A stretch of DNA of 64,000 nucleotides from Haemaphysalis longicornis. Taxonomy: Eukaryota > Arthropoda > Arachnida > Ixodida > Ixodidae. Where the stretch lies: positions 151,934,480-151,998,479 of the forward strand of contig CM023454.1 in the NCBI GenBank assembly GCA_013339765.2. Reading direction: 5' to 3'. The notes under the pieces were generated by a model, which did no database searches, had not been told where the DNA came from, and saw nothing but the letters and a program-made list of their open reading frames with translations. Shown here one piece after another: positions 22,546-34,191 of this stretch (position 1 is its first letter; each line of letters opens with the position of its first letter). A program made the translations under genes and the position numbers.

Positions 22546-24930
22546 ATTACCGCTACCAACTAGCCCAAACCAAAACTGTAATAAGTTATCCACCCACGTT
22601 ATATGCTCAAGCAAGGGAGCATACATCTTTGCTATAATTATATATCAGAACTAAATTCTGATGTACGGTTGAACGAGAGGTGTTCTGAAAGGGATGGTAA
22701 CACCTTGTTGTAAAAGTGACAGAGCTGACATGTCCTGCTTTGTAGTGTGTATGTTCTAATTTTGAATACCGGTCGTCTTCTGTATCTGAACAAGCGGTGA
22801 GGGTTGAGTGCAGCTTGTCATCGCAAAATTTTTCCGAATGAGTGTTGAACTGGATTGAGGCAGTGAACTTTCCCAACTTAAATCTTAAATTCTTTTTTAC
22901 GAAATTGGCTGTGCTCTTTCAGTGGGAGATAGTGCGAACTGTTTAATCCGCTGTGGTGGACAAATCGCCATGAGTAAAAAAATTACTTCGGACACTTAAG
23001 TCTGCTCACGTGCTGAAAGCTTGGGGACTTTGATAAAAACGCCTTTACTACTACAACTTATTTGCATCCCTTTTCTTGGCTTTGTAAGCGAATTACTTCG
23101 ACAGGCTTCTTTTTGGATACACCGCACATACGCCCGCTTCTTCGGCTGTCCTGTCCACTTCGTATTCGCAGTCTATGTTTGTTCGTCGTGCATCAAACCA
23201 TGGCAACCACGTCAGGAAGCAGACTGGCACACCACCCAGCCCCAGCTTCGCCGGAATCCGGGTTGTGCGGGGCCTCATGTGCACGTGTTCTACTCGGGTT
23301 CCAGCACTTTCACGAGTAAGGCAGCAAGCACTGGACTACAACTGTTACGTTTCCAATTGATAGTTCTGTGACTTTTGTGAAGGGGCACATTAGCCGCTGA
23401 AAGCAAGCGATTCCTGTCCAATCCTTCAAGTGTGCATGGGCTATTAAGAAAGGAACAGCAACGGCAGCTTTGTTGCAGTACTCGCAATACGCTGAAGTAC
23501 TCGCAATACTCTGGCAACCCATTGGGCTGATAGTATTCAAATTGTTCGAATACTGTTCAAATAGTGAGCATTGTTCAAATCCCATCCGATTACCCATGTG
23601 TCTTTTATTTATTCTTCACTTCAGTGGATATTCTCGTGACCAGACAACAATTACAGCCACCACGACTGCGGCTTTCGCAGCACGTGGCACTCAAGGCTTT
23701 GCCTTACAATTCCTTCCCCCTTTGTCAAGCCACTTTTACAGGGTGGCCGCGGTAACAGAGTGTTGATTGCACCGCGGTTTATTCTTGACGTTCTGCTCCA
23801 AAGGGTTTTACAATCCATTTTAGGTTGTCATCTTGCTACTTGCTAAGCCGAGTAAGCCCTTCATAGAATTACGCGAAAGTTGCTAAAGAACTTCCCATAA
23901 AGCCTGAAACGTGACGACCCAATTAGCTTCATATAACGTATCGATAAACAACTATTTCGGAACCGAAACACTTACTGTTCATTTAATCTCACATATTTTC
24001 CATAAAAAGTGATGGTATGGAAAGACGGTGTTTAATGGGGCTTGGCATTGTATACTCGGTGCTGTCAGATACCATGTGGCCTATTTTCCTCTGACTGTTG
24101 AAGTCGATAAAAGCCGGAACTCCTTTTGAGAGCGCGCATATTTGTTTTACAAGGCACAACCTGTCACACCGTATGAAGTAACAAATGAGTTGCTTTGCAG
24201 TGTACCGCTCAGCAGTGATCAATCATTGAATAAATACTCCCCATACAAAGCCTTCAGCGGGACGGCGTTTATCATCGCTTGGCAGAAAAACTATCTCGCG
24301 CGGGAATACTTCACCACTAATGAAACTATGCGTCTTCTTACTCCGCTAGTCCCCGCCATCCTGTATGTGCCTATGGAAATGTTTGCAAAACACGCGCCGC
24401 TGACGCTCGGCGAGCGTATACGCCGAGAGGCCTCGCTGTGGCAGCCGCTGGTCCTCCAACTGCCTCACATTGATTGCTTCGCGTTTATGGATCACGGCAA
24501 GAGCACTCGGTATACGGGCCATCTCCTTAACGAGATATGGCTCCGCACTGAGTAGTCTCCTGGGGGAAAGGCTGAAGCCCCGCCGCTGCGCTCGTGCATA
24601 GAGGCACACCACGGTGCTGTGTCCATAACGGCGGCTTTGAGGCCGACAACGAGCGACATTTTATGAAAGTTTACTCTGCTGTTAGCTTAGCGAACAACAA
24701 TTTCGGGTTCAATAAGACTGCTCTGTAGTAAAGCAGTCTACGGGGGTTTGGAACATATCGGGTGAACGACGCATTTTCAATAAGTTAGCAGAAATTTATG
24801 CTGTTTTTGAATTCGTTCCGGAACAACGCAAATCATCCAGTAAAACTACACGTTCCTACGGCAAGGGGAATTACAATGCAATAGTCAGTGAACTCGAAGC
24901 GTTCGTGCCTCATTTTGAATTAATCTGAGT
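22546..24930. other. Unassigned DNA
   Basis: No supported gene. A plus-strand frame of 137 codons (24142-24555) reads ...SDQSLNKYSPYKAF... and LGERIRREASLWQPL, with no domain I recognise. A short ACTCGCAATAC repeat lies near 23478-23510. Confidence 0.4.
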
Positions 24931-25575
24931 GAGCGATCAGTGAACAATAACTGGTTAATCTTTGAACAAAAAATTAAGGAGCTAACAAAAACGTGTATTC
25001 CCAGTGTTACCTTCCGTACTAACCACCAAGAACCATGGTTTTTCAAACTTTTAATGCGGCTTGAAAACAAGAAAAAACGACTTTTTCATGCAGCTCAACT
25101 TGCAGCAACCGCTAGCGCATGAGGTATGTATAAAAAAGCGGAAACAATTCTTTAGCACGCCATTAGAACTGTACAAAGAACCTTATCCCATGCTGATCTT
25201 CCGAACATTCCAGTGAATAACCCTAGAAAGTTGTGGGAGGTAGGTTAACCCTAAAGAAATAGAGCCTATTATTCTGAATAATCGTTCGGGGCGAAGAAAT
25301 TAGCGATTCCGAATGCGCTGAATTATTCAACGCAGCCTTCGCATCCGTATTCACTAACGAATCCAACACTCCCCTACCGATTTTCCCACCTAGAATCGTC
25401 CCTCACCTAGTATCGTTTCCCACCTAGTATCGTCCCAATGTTGATTTCATTCCTGCCGGAAATAATATCCTTAATCGACAAACTTAAACTCTCTTCATCA
25501 GCAGGATCCAAGATGTTAACTCAAAATTTCGGAAAATACCAAACATATCTGCCATTCATTTGTCTCTGTCAGAGG
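24931..25575 (+). pseudogene. FADD-type LINE ORF2, linker and RT fingers (5' piece)
   Basis: The region between endonuclease and RT of a non-LTR element. Readable blocks are NNNWLIFEQKIKELTKTCIP, then LFHAAQLAATASA near 25082, then in shifted frames NPRKLWEVV near 25221 and SDSECAELFNAAFASVFTNE near 25310. Last comes SLIDKLKLSSSAG near 25480 with ISAIHLSL at about 25549-25568. The latter immediately precedes RT motif 2 in intact relatives. The sequence then changes abruptly to satellite. The next LINE portion in order (QSLSIGKLP then KIGKVIPV) appears at 38.86 kb on the same strand. Confidence 0.7.
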
Positions 25576-25920
25576 TCGGCGAACTCACTCATAAGTCAAC
25601 TCCCTCAGACTCATTTGGACTCAGACTCACGCGTGAATTTGAGTTTGAGTGATCGCGTGGCTAGTGTGGCATGGTGAGTTTGAGCTTGAGTGAGCTTAAG
25701 CCGAGTGAGCCCCGACTGAGTTTGAGTTCCGATTGAGTTTGAGTACATTTTGAGTACTGAGTACATTTTGAGTTTGAGTACATTTTGAGTACTGAGACCA
25801 TTTTTGAGTTCTGAGTACATTTTGAGTTTTGAGTTGAGTCCATTTTGAGTTCTGAGTACATTTTAAATTCTGAGTACATATGAGTTTTGGTTCAATTTTG
25901 AGTTTGAGTAGCCTAGAAGG
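25576..25920 (+). repeat. GAGT-type minisatellite (copy 1)
   Basis: Irregular array of GAGTTTGAGTACATTTT and GAGTTCTGAGTACATTTT units, 10-18 bases each. The left edge (GGTCGGCGAACTCACTC) is in the opposite sense to the rest. A second array of the same units lies at 37190-37580 in the same orientation. Confidence 0.9.
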
Positions 25921-26394
25921 CAGCTATGGTTGGCTGTTAAGTTTCATGCGTCGCTGTGGGCTCGGAATTCAGGTTACCTGCGGGTACTTCACCATTCGGC
26001 AACCGTAGAATCGGTTGGAGGGATGGGGTGTATGAGTTTTTTTTCAGTTTCTTGTTGAATTTTCATGACCCTAAGCACTTGCTGTGTACCAAGTTTTCCC
26101 GGCTGGGTGCGTCAGTGATAATTGACGGGTGAGGTCATAAGCAAGGATTGTCTTAACTTTCCTCCTGATGGATCCACTCAGAGGGTGGGAAAGGGTGGTG
26201 GGAAAGCACACGGCGGCGCTTGCTTGCTGGTTGTTCGCCTGCTACTGTTAACGGCTTGATATACAAGGGGTCCCAAAGGAAGAGGTGAGAGCCGGGGGTA
26301 AAAGGGGTGGGGATGTCCCTTCTGCTGTTTTCAAATGAATTAGCTGAATTGACTGCACAACGCCCCTTTAGAGAGAATAATGACCGTATTATAT
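25921..26394. other. Unassigned DNA
   Basis: No feature recognised between the two satellite arrays. Confidence 0.4.
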
Positions 26395-27425
26395 TGCGTG
26401 AAAAGTCAAACTGATGACGTTAAGGCGTGTAAGGTATCAAATGAAAGGTCTGGATTAACGGAATCACGGGGGTAAATAACAAAAATGCTTCCTGATTGTA
26501 GTCATCAGGCAGTCATAATGAGTCATAGATTGAGTTAAAATTCAAAATGACGCTGCGAGGGCATGTGGGGAATCAAATTCAAGGTCTCCATGTGGGGATC
26601 ATTCAGGACAAAAAATGTGTTATGGTTATGTCATCAATTAGTCATGGTTAGTTATAGATTCGGTTAAATTCACGTTCATGACGCTAGGCCGTGTGGCTTA
26701 TTAAAATAAAGGTCTCGATGGGGGAAAACACCTGCTTCCTGAATTATTATCATGACGTCGTCAAGGTTGATCATAAATTAGGTTAAAATTCACAATGACG
26801 CCACTGGGTGTGGGGGGCATCAAATTAAAGGTTTGTGATGAGGGAAATCACGTGGGACAAAAATGCGGTATGGCTATATGATGAGATTGTCATGGTTAGT
26901 CATTGATTGTTTTAACATTCAAATGCTTCCGCTAGGATGTGATAGGTATCAAATTAATGGTCTTGATGAGCGGAATTACGTGGGAGAAATACAAAAATGC
27001 TTCCTGGTTATAACCATGAGATAGTCATGGCGAGTCTTATATTGGGGTAAAATTCGAAGTGTCCCCCGCTAGGGCGTGTAGGGTATCAAATTTACGGCCT
27101 TGACGGGGGAATCACGTGGTACAAATAAAAAAAGGCTTCGTGGTTGTAATCATGAGATAGTCAATATGAGTCATAGAATGGGTTTAAATTCAAAGTGAGG
27201 CGCTAAAGCCTGTGGGGTGTCAAATTGAAGGTTTAAGTTAGGGGAATCACGTCGGACATTTAAATAATGCGTCCCGGACACAGGTGACTGAGAGTCATGG
27301 TTCGTTTTACTGGTATGAATTCCATATGATCCTGCTAGGTTGTGTGGGGGTATCAAATTAAAGGTCTCGTCGAGGGGGATTACGTGGGACAAATATAAAA
27401 ATGCTTTCTGGTTATAGTTAGGATA
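26395..27425 (+). repeat. Satellite array, ~120-137-bp unit, about eight units
   Basis: The marker (A)TCAAATT falls near 26436, 26572, 26700, 26819, 26948, 27085, 27220 and 27352, so spacing is 119-137 bases. Each unit reads AGTCATGG...GGTTAAAATTC...CGCTAGGGCGTGTGGGG then TATCAAATTAAAGGTCTCGA, TCACGTGGGACAAA and AAATGCTTCCTGGTTATA, with considerable divergence. A single inverted unit is present at 36345-36482. It is noncoding. Confidence 0.9.
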
Positions 27426-27907
27426 TAGCAAAGGTATCTTTCTTTAATTGGTGGGTCAGGTTTAACCAAAATTCCTTGCCAACCCGTAAGGCAGTTGTGC
27501 TATATACATGTGAAGGTTTCTCCAGAGATGTCGATCAATGCGGTATATAGTAATAAAAATATTGGCGTGTAATTGCTGAATCATCGAGGCAGGATGGCAT
27601 GGGGTAAAAACAGAAGCCATGCCAAGCTGTCGAACCTAAATCACCAGAATCAAAAACTCTCTGCTAATAACTGCCATTCAAACGTTACTTCCTCCATTTT
27701 CCCGTGTCCAAACAACACGCAAATCCATCGACACATATGGTGTCGTGGAAATTGCGGACGGCCATAGGTAACAGGGGGCGTCAGACCTTATCAGGAAGGC
27801 GAATTTCGCATTTGTTTCTGAATAAGCCTTGCGGCCGCATTTCGTGTCCGTAATTTCCTTCCAACAGTGTACCAACGTGCACTCGAATCCAGAATTGCCC
27901 ATTACAC
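27426..27907. other. Unassigned DNA
   Basis: No feature recognised. Confidence 0.4.
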
Positions 27908-28224
27908 TACTACTGCTATATATATTTTATTGGCGCAAGGGCGTACGAGGCCAAAGAGCGCCAAGACAATGTTTGTTTTGTCACATTGTTAAAATGCCAT
28001 TGGCGATGATTGTGATGTACTTGATAAAAATAGTGTATATATGGTTGTCAAGGGCCCTTACTCTAAGAAGCGAAGATAAATAAGATGAGAGGTAACAGTG
28101 ACGATGTTTATGTGTGGCTAGGAGGCGCCTTAACATAGCAGGGATGGCGGTGTACGTCCCTGGCACGTTATAAAACGCTCAGAACCGCCCTTCACTATTT
28201 GCATTGGGTGGCCCTGATGTCACA

Positions 28225-31200
28225 CATGGTATGAGATGAGTGCTAAAAATCCAATGTCAGCGAGATAGGCTAAAAGGCGTTCACTTCTAATCGGTGGTTG
28301 ATCAGATAAAAACAAGGATGGGTGTAAGGGTATCGTGTAGGTGTATAGTTCTGGGAAGTGTCGTTTCCTTGCGTCATGGTATGCCAAGCATTCAATCAAT
28401 ACATGGAGGACTGTAAGTCTTCGTCCGCATTTCTCACAAGATGGTGGTGGGGTTCCGTTTAAAAGGTATGAGTGTGTAGCGTGTGTGTAACCTATTCTTA
28501 ATCTGCATATTGATATTTTTGTGAACCTGTTCTGTTTCTCTGTGTTGTATTCCCTATGTGTGGTTTTATAATGTGCAGTTGTTTTCGATTTGTGTGTCCC
28601 ACTGTACCTGCCAGCGCCTCCGAAGCATACTCCTAACTAGTGGTTTCATGTCTAGGTAGGGCACATGTGAGATATCTACAACACTGCGGAGAGCCGCCAC
28701 AGCAGCATTCTGGTCAGCAATTTCATTGCCTGAAATTCCACTGTGCCCAGGTACCCAGCACACTACTACAGTCAATTTTAGAGCGTAAGCAGACATTATG
28801 GATTTGATAAGACGGTTTAAAATAATGTTTCTCGTTGGTTTTCCTGAATGGAGAGCTAATACTACACTCAGGGAGTCTGTAAAAATAATGGAACTGTGTA
28901 TTCTGGTTTCTGTAATGTGTTCCACAGTGGTTAAAATGCCGTGTGCCTCAGCTGTAAAAATACTGGTATTTTTGTTCATTGTCTTTGTGATAGCAAAGTT
29001 TGGGCCATGTGCAGCGCATGACACAGAATGGGCGGACTTAGAGGCATCTGTGTAAAACGTTGTGTAGGGATATTTGTGTCGTAGATGTAGGAAGTGCTGC
29101 AAGATGGGTTCTCTTGGTGCAGTTGTTTTGTTAATGGCTCTGAAAGATAAATCACAAGAAATCGGGGACATTTCCCAGGGAGCAACAAGGTCTGTGATCG
29201 ATCGAAGTTTTGTAAGTCTCGCTAAAAGAAACCCCAAGCTCTTCAGCGTGCACAACGAAAAAGGCATAAATATAGAGTGCCGACTGAGAAACGAGTGCAT
29301 GGCAGAGCTGTCATTGACAATAAACGAAGAAGGGTGATTTTTTATGGATGTTGCCTTCATGGCATACCATAGATCTGTGTATAAGCGCTGGTCTTCCGGG
29401 CACCACTGGTCACATGCACATATAGGCTTTGTGCAGGACTCGTTCGGAAGGCTCCTGACGAAAGGCGAAACCCAAGGTGCAGAACAGGGTCAAGCATTTT
29501 TAAAGCGGTTTTCGAAGCTGACCCGTATACTACGCTCCCATAGTCCAACCGCGACTTCACTAAACTGTTGTAGAGACGCAGCAGGCACATCTTATCTGCG
29601 CCGTAGGAGTGGTGGGATAGGACTTTTAGGATATTCATTGCCTTTATACATTTTATTTTGAGTAGCTTTATATGTGAAATAAATGACAGCTTTTCATCTA
29701 GCACAATCCCTAAAAACTGGTGTTCCTTCTTCACAGGCACAGCCACTCCACTGAGCTGGACGGTGGACTCAGGGTGAATACCACGCTTCTTGGCAAATAA
29801 GACACATGTGCTCTTTTGAGGATTTAGCTTAAAGCCATTTTCGTCGGCCAATTTTACAAGCCTGTTTGTGGCAAGTTGTAACTGCCGTTCACAGATAGAC
29901 AGGTTACAGGACCGGAAACTGATATGAACATCATCCACGTAAATGGAGTACAAAATGGTACGGGGCAGAGCTTTTCAAGTGTGTTCATCATAGCTATAAA
30001 AAGTGTGCAACTAAGTACTCCACCCTGAGGAACGCCATTTTCTTGCACATACAGCGCAGATACTGCAGCCCCGACCCTCACTCTGCATGTTCGTTCAGAC
30101 AAACAGCTTTCAAGGGCATTAAGCATATTCCCACAAATTCCAAAACATTTCAGGTCTCGCAGGATGCCGTAGCGCCAGGCTGTGTCATATGCTTTTTCTA
30201 GATCAAAAAATATGGACATACAAAACTGTTTGTTAACAAAGGCATTTTTCACATAGGATTCAAAAGCGACAAGTTGGTCTGTTGTTGATCTGCCCGACCG
30301 AAAACCTGCCTGGCAGCTGTCCAGAATACCATTGTATTCCAGGAAGTATAGTAACCTTCTGTGATCATTTTTTCGAACAGCTTGCACAAGCAGCTGGTCA
30401 GGGCAATTGGACGATAACTTGAAACACAGGATGCATCCTTTCCCTCTTTCAGCAGTGGCACAACAATAGCCTGTTTCCATGCCTTAAGAAAGTGCCCAGC
30501 ACGCCATATTCTGTTAAACAAAAACAGGAGAGTATTGATTGTGTCTGTATGAAGGTGTTTGATCATGCCGTACGTAATGTTATCTGCACCTGGTGCCGAA
30601 GGCTTGCAACCAGCCAACGCAGTCGTGAGCTCGTGAAGGGAGAATGGAGAGTTATAGGAGTCGTTTGATTGCTTGTGGTCACGTATGGACTTCCGCTCAG
30701 CTGATTTTTGTAGTGTATAAATGTGCTTGTGTAATGTGAAGAGCTTGAGACGTGTTCGAAGTGTTGTGCCAACGCGTTTGCCTGGTCCTCCAGGGTGCCA
30801 CCAGTGGTGTCAACAAGGGGTAAGCCATGCGTGCTTTGTCCATTTAGTTTTCTTATCCTGTTCCAAACCTTTCTTGTATCGGTGAAAGAATTTATTGAAG
30901 TTAAGAAGGACCTCCAGCTATTGTTTTTGGCCTGACGGCGAATGCGCCTTCCCATGGCTTTGGTGCGCTTGAACGCTACAAGGTTGTCCGCAGTGGGGTA
31001 CCTGCGAAGAATGCCCCACGCCTTGTTCTGTGCCTGGCGTGCTTGTCGACACTCTTCATTCCACCAGGGCTGCCTTAGGTTACTTGTGTTACCAGAAGTC
31101 TGGGGAATGAAGTTCTCTGCAGCGTCAAGGATATGTGCCGTGACAAGGCTACAAGCTTCATCAATACCCAAGTGTTCTGCGGAACTGTATGTGGGTTGAG

Positions 31201-31930
31201 ATTTCTGCTTAAATTTCTCCCAGTCTGCAGCGGTTTCTTTAAACCTTTTAGTTGAGGTGGGAGTGTAAGGGTCTCTGTCTAGGCATCTCAGGAATACTGG
31301 GAAATGGTGACTTCGAAGTGGGTTTTTCTCCACCTGCCACTCAACGAGTGGAAAAAGAACAGCAGAACCGATTGCCAAGTCTATGTGTGAGTACGTGTTG
31401 TGTGCAATGTTATAATATTTGGGCTGTTTTTTGTTGAACAAACACACACCAGATGATACTAGGAAATGTTCAATCAAGCGGCCGCGAGCGTCAGTTCGCC
31501 CAGAACCCCAGAGTTTGTTGTGTGCATTTAGGTCTCCAACTAAGATAAATGGTTCAGGAAGCTCATTTACCAACGCCTCAAATTCTGAGGTAGACAATTG
31601 ATGATCCGGGGGAATGTATAAGGAACATATTGTAATCAGCCGACCAAAAATGATCACGCGGACAGCAACTGCCTCAAGGCTGGTGAGTAGTCTAATGGAC
31701 TGGGATGGAATGAATTTTCGCGTCACAATAGCAACCCCACCAGATGAATGAGCAAAGGCATCTCTATCTTTGCTGAAGACAGTGTATTGTTTAAGAAAGT
31801 TACATTGCTTGGGATTCAGGTGTGTCTCTTGGAGGCAAACAATACTGGATTGATGTTTATAAAGGAGTTCATATACATCATCCAAGTTTTTTATGAGACT
31901 CCTACAGTTCCATTGAACTATGTTTTCAAC
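28225..31930 (-). pseudogene. I-type LINE ORF2: endonuclease, RT, RNase H
   Basis: The minus-strand reading starts near IVQWNCRSLIKNLDD (about 31925). Endonuclease: QETHL, GDLNAHN at about 31522-31540, and RSHHFPV where SDH is expected, so the catalytic aspartate reads His. RT: YRPIALTSCLCKLFEKM, FFDLEKAYD (motif A), GVPQGGVLSCTLF (motif B), IYVDDVHISF (motif C, about 29931-29955). RNase H: FYTDAS near 29040, TAEAHG, FTDSLS and GHSGISGNEIAD near 28735, keeping the D-E-D-D set. A final CEKCG...HVLIEC motif lies near 28440-28390 in a shifted frame. Frames change around 30.6, 30.4, 29.9, 29.35 and 28.55 kb. Confidence 0.9.
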
Positions 31931-31985
31931 AGCTATTATGGATTAAAGATAATAAAGATGTAGTTGAGAAGTCGCCTATTTTGGT

Positions 31986-33310
31986 TCATGTCAGTGAGTC
32001 TTGTTTAGGGCCTGTTGTACGATGAGGTGTTTTTTTCCCACGGCCAAAAGTGCTGCGACACTCATTTTGCGCCTGCTGGGCAGGTTGAGATGCCGAGGTG
32101 TCCATGTCCTCGTCTGACAAATCAGGCGGCACCGACATGGTGTCCATCCGACATCCACCTCGCGGATTGGTTCCTGAGGTGGCCGCAGGCTTCTTGGTTG
32201 GAACCTGCGGTGCGGGAAGGGAAGGAGTACGTGTGGGGCCACCTGAGTTCATGCTCTCAATGCCCTCGGGTGTCGTGCGGGCCAATGGAGCTGGACTGGA
32301 AGAGGCCGGACCAGTCCCAACAGCGCCCGTCACCACATTTTCCACGGGCCCCGCAGACGTAGTGGCGGGGTGCTCGGCTGTGGACGGCAGCCCAGCAGGA
32401 GGAGGAACCACCAGGGCCCCTGCTGTAGAGGCAGGAGCTGGTGGTTGCTCGGAGGGGGTTAACGACAGCGACACATCAGCTAAGCTGCATTGTGTCGCAG
32501 TACTAACCAAACGTCGCCCCAACCCCCGGCGGGCGGCGTCTGCATAGGATGCAGCCGAAAACATCTTGTGCTTTTGGCGTGCTTCAGGGAAACTGATATT
32601 TTCGGTTACTTTGATCTGAATGATCTCTTTTTTTTTCTTTAAAGATGGGCAAGATAGTGAGTATGCAGCGTGTGAACCACTGCAGTTCGGACATTTCATG
32701 ATTGTGTTTTTGCAGTCATCAGAAGAGTGATCATTCTCGCCAAATTTCGCACAGGTGAGCTTGCCACGGCAAGCTAGAGTTCCATGACCGTAGTGTTGAC
32801 ATTTAAAGCATCGCCTCGGGTTTGGAATGTAGGCGCGTACACGACAGCTAAGGAAAGCTGCCTTCACTGTCTCTGGCAGGGTAGAGCTAGCAAATGTTAG
32901 GATGATGTGTCGGGTCTTGATCTCTGCTCCATCTCTTCTCATAATAATTCTACAGACGCCAATAACAGCTTGGTCATGCAGTCCCTCAAGGAGATCATCA
33001 TCTGCCTCATGGAGGAGTTCTTTGTCAGAGATAACACCTTGCACAGTGTTTAGCGTGCGGTGTGGCGTAACTGTGACAGTCAAGTTGGCAATTTTTTCTT
33101 GCTTCAGGAGGTTCTCACTTTGGTTTTTTCGCATAACTTCAACAAGAAGGTCTCCAGAGGGCATCTTTTAGGCATTGTAGTCTTTTCCAACAATGTTTTC
33201 AATGCACTTGGCAATCAAGAAGACTGACAGGTCGGTGATAGGTTTTTCGTCGGTCGAGTGTACAACAAGGTATTTGCTGAAAGCTGCCTGAGGCGGTTGG
33301 GTGCGGAGAG
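31986..33310 (-). pseudogene. I-type LINE ORF1 with three zinc knuckles
   Basis: RNA-binding partner of ORF2. The longest frame runs from an ATG at 33162-33164 for 392 codons. Sequence upstream in phase (FLIAKCIENIVGKDYNA, then TAA, then MPSGDLLVEV) continues the usual RRM-like N-terminus, so the TAA near 33170 is probably a disabling stop and the true start lay beyond 33300. CCHC knuckles are at residues 119-132 (CFKC), 138-151 (CAKF, second Cys changed to Phe) and 158-172 (CPNC). The rest is a Pro/Ala/Ser/Thr-rich tail ending near 31986, about 60 bases before ORF2-like sequence begins. Confidence 0.85.
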
Positions 33311-33464
33311 CTTCGGAGCGACCCCTTTTAGGAGGTCGATCAGGGGTGTCTTGCGGGAGCTGAGAAGATAGCCATAGAAAATGGAATCAATTCGGTGGCA
33401 AGGCCACTCGCCCACCACCGAGCCCAACAAGGGAACGTGGCTTTGAAGCGCACGTTAACTGTAC

Positions 33465-33690
33465 CTCACAGCAAGCAGGCCTAGTTGGAAACGATTCATG
33501 ATTGGGCTTGCGATGTGTGTGTGCGCTGTAAAGCTTTTACTGAGATGTTGTACGCAGGTCTGTGGGGTATATATGTCTTTCTTCCAAGAAATTAAACCAG
33601 TTGTTAGAGTGCGCTTGTCCTTGTCGTTCCTTCCTCGTCCCCGTTTGATTTGCGCAAGTCCAATCATGAACCGTACCTCGCCACTATAAC
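33465..33690. mobile_element. Possible Penelope-like terminal fragment with inverted ends
   Basis: GATTCATGATTGGGCTTGCG at about 33495 recurs inverted near 33652-33668 as CGCAAGTCCAATCATGAACC, so about 20 bases are shared with one mismatch. Between them lies GCGCTTGTCCTTGTCGTTCC, a sequence type seen at PLE ends (CCTTGTCGTTTTG at 22.51 kb). No protein is present. Confidence 0.35.
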
Positions 33691-34191
33691 CCTATGCTCA
33701 GGATCTAGGGTGAAGCCTTCGCACAGAGTTAACCCTCGCCGCCTGGAGAAAAAAACGGAGAAATAAGGAAGAGTGAACATGACACGACAGGGTTAGGAAA
33801 GACGATAGTAAAGCAAAAGAATGAAGAAGAGGACAGGAAAAGGCGACTGGCTGATTCCCCCCAGGTCGGGTCAGACGGGGGGCACCGTCTACGGGAAGCG
33901 GGGGCCGAAGTGGTGTGTTGCCTCTGCCAGGGGGCCATGAAGGTCCAAATCAACCCTGGCTTTGGCTCAACCACCAGGATGCCCTTTTCCCCGGACACGG
34001 CAAAGCCATGCACAGCCGGGACGTGGGTGGGTCCAACCCACATGTGCTCGGGTCCGTGGTGTTGCAAGACACCAAGTGCCTACGACAGTAGGAACCCCTG
34101 CGGAGCTCGGGACCATGGTGGCGCTACTCACCAAAACACCTTGAGTACACAAGGTACCCCCTGCGGGTTTGGCCTATTACATGTGAGACAT
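33691..34191. other. Unassigned GC-rich DNA
   Basis: No gene recognised. The stretch is GC-rich from about 33860 to 34170 and might be an unknown repeat. Confidence 0.4.

Larger units (their letters stand above)
27908..33310 (-). mobile_element. I-type LINE, nearly complete, minus strand
   Basis: A non-LTR retrotransposon with ORF1 (RRM-like part plus three zinc knuckles), ORF2 (EEP endonuclease, RT with YVDD, RNase H with all catalytic residues, C-terminal zinc motif) and a 3' end CCAATAAAATATATATAG near 27910-27930. Order and motifs match the I clade of LINEs. The 5' boundary is not sharp; ORF1-like sequence is readable to about 33300. ORF2 is cut by at least four frameshifts, so this copy is inactive, but individual domains are well kept, suggesting fairly recent insertion compared with other LINEs here (inference). 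Confidence 0.9.

Noticed and set aside
26395..27425. CRISPR-like array of repeats and spacers
   Set aside because: The whole 120-137-base unit repeats with drift; there are no short identical repeats with unique spacers, and the DNA is eukaryotic.
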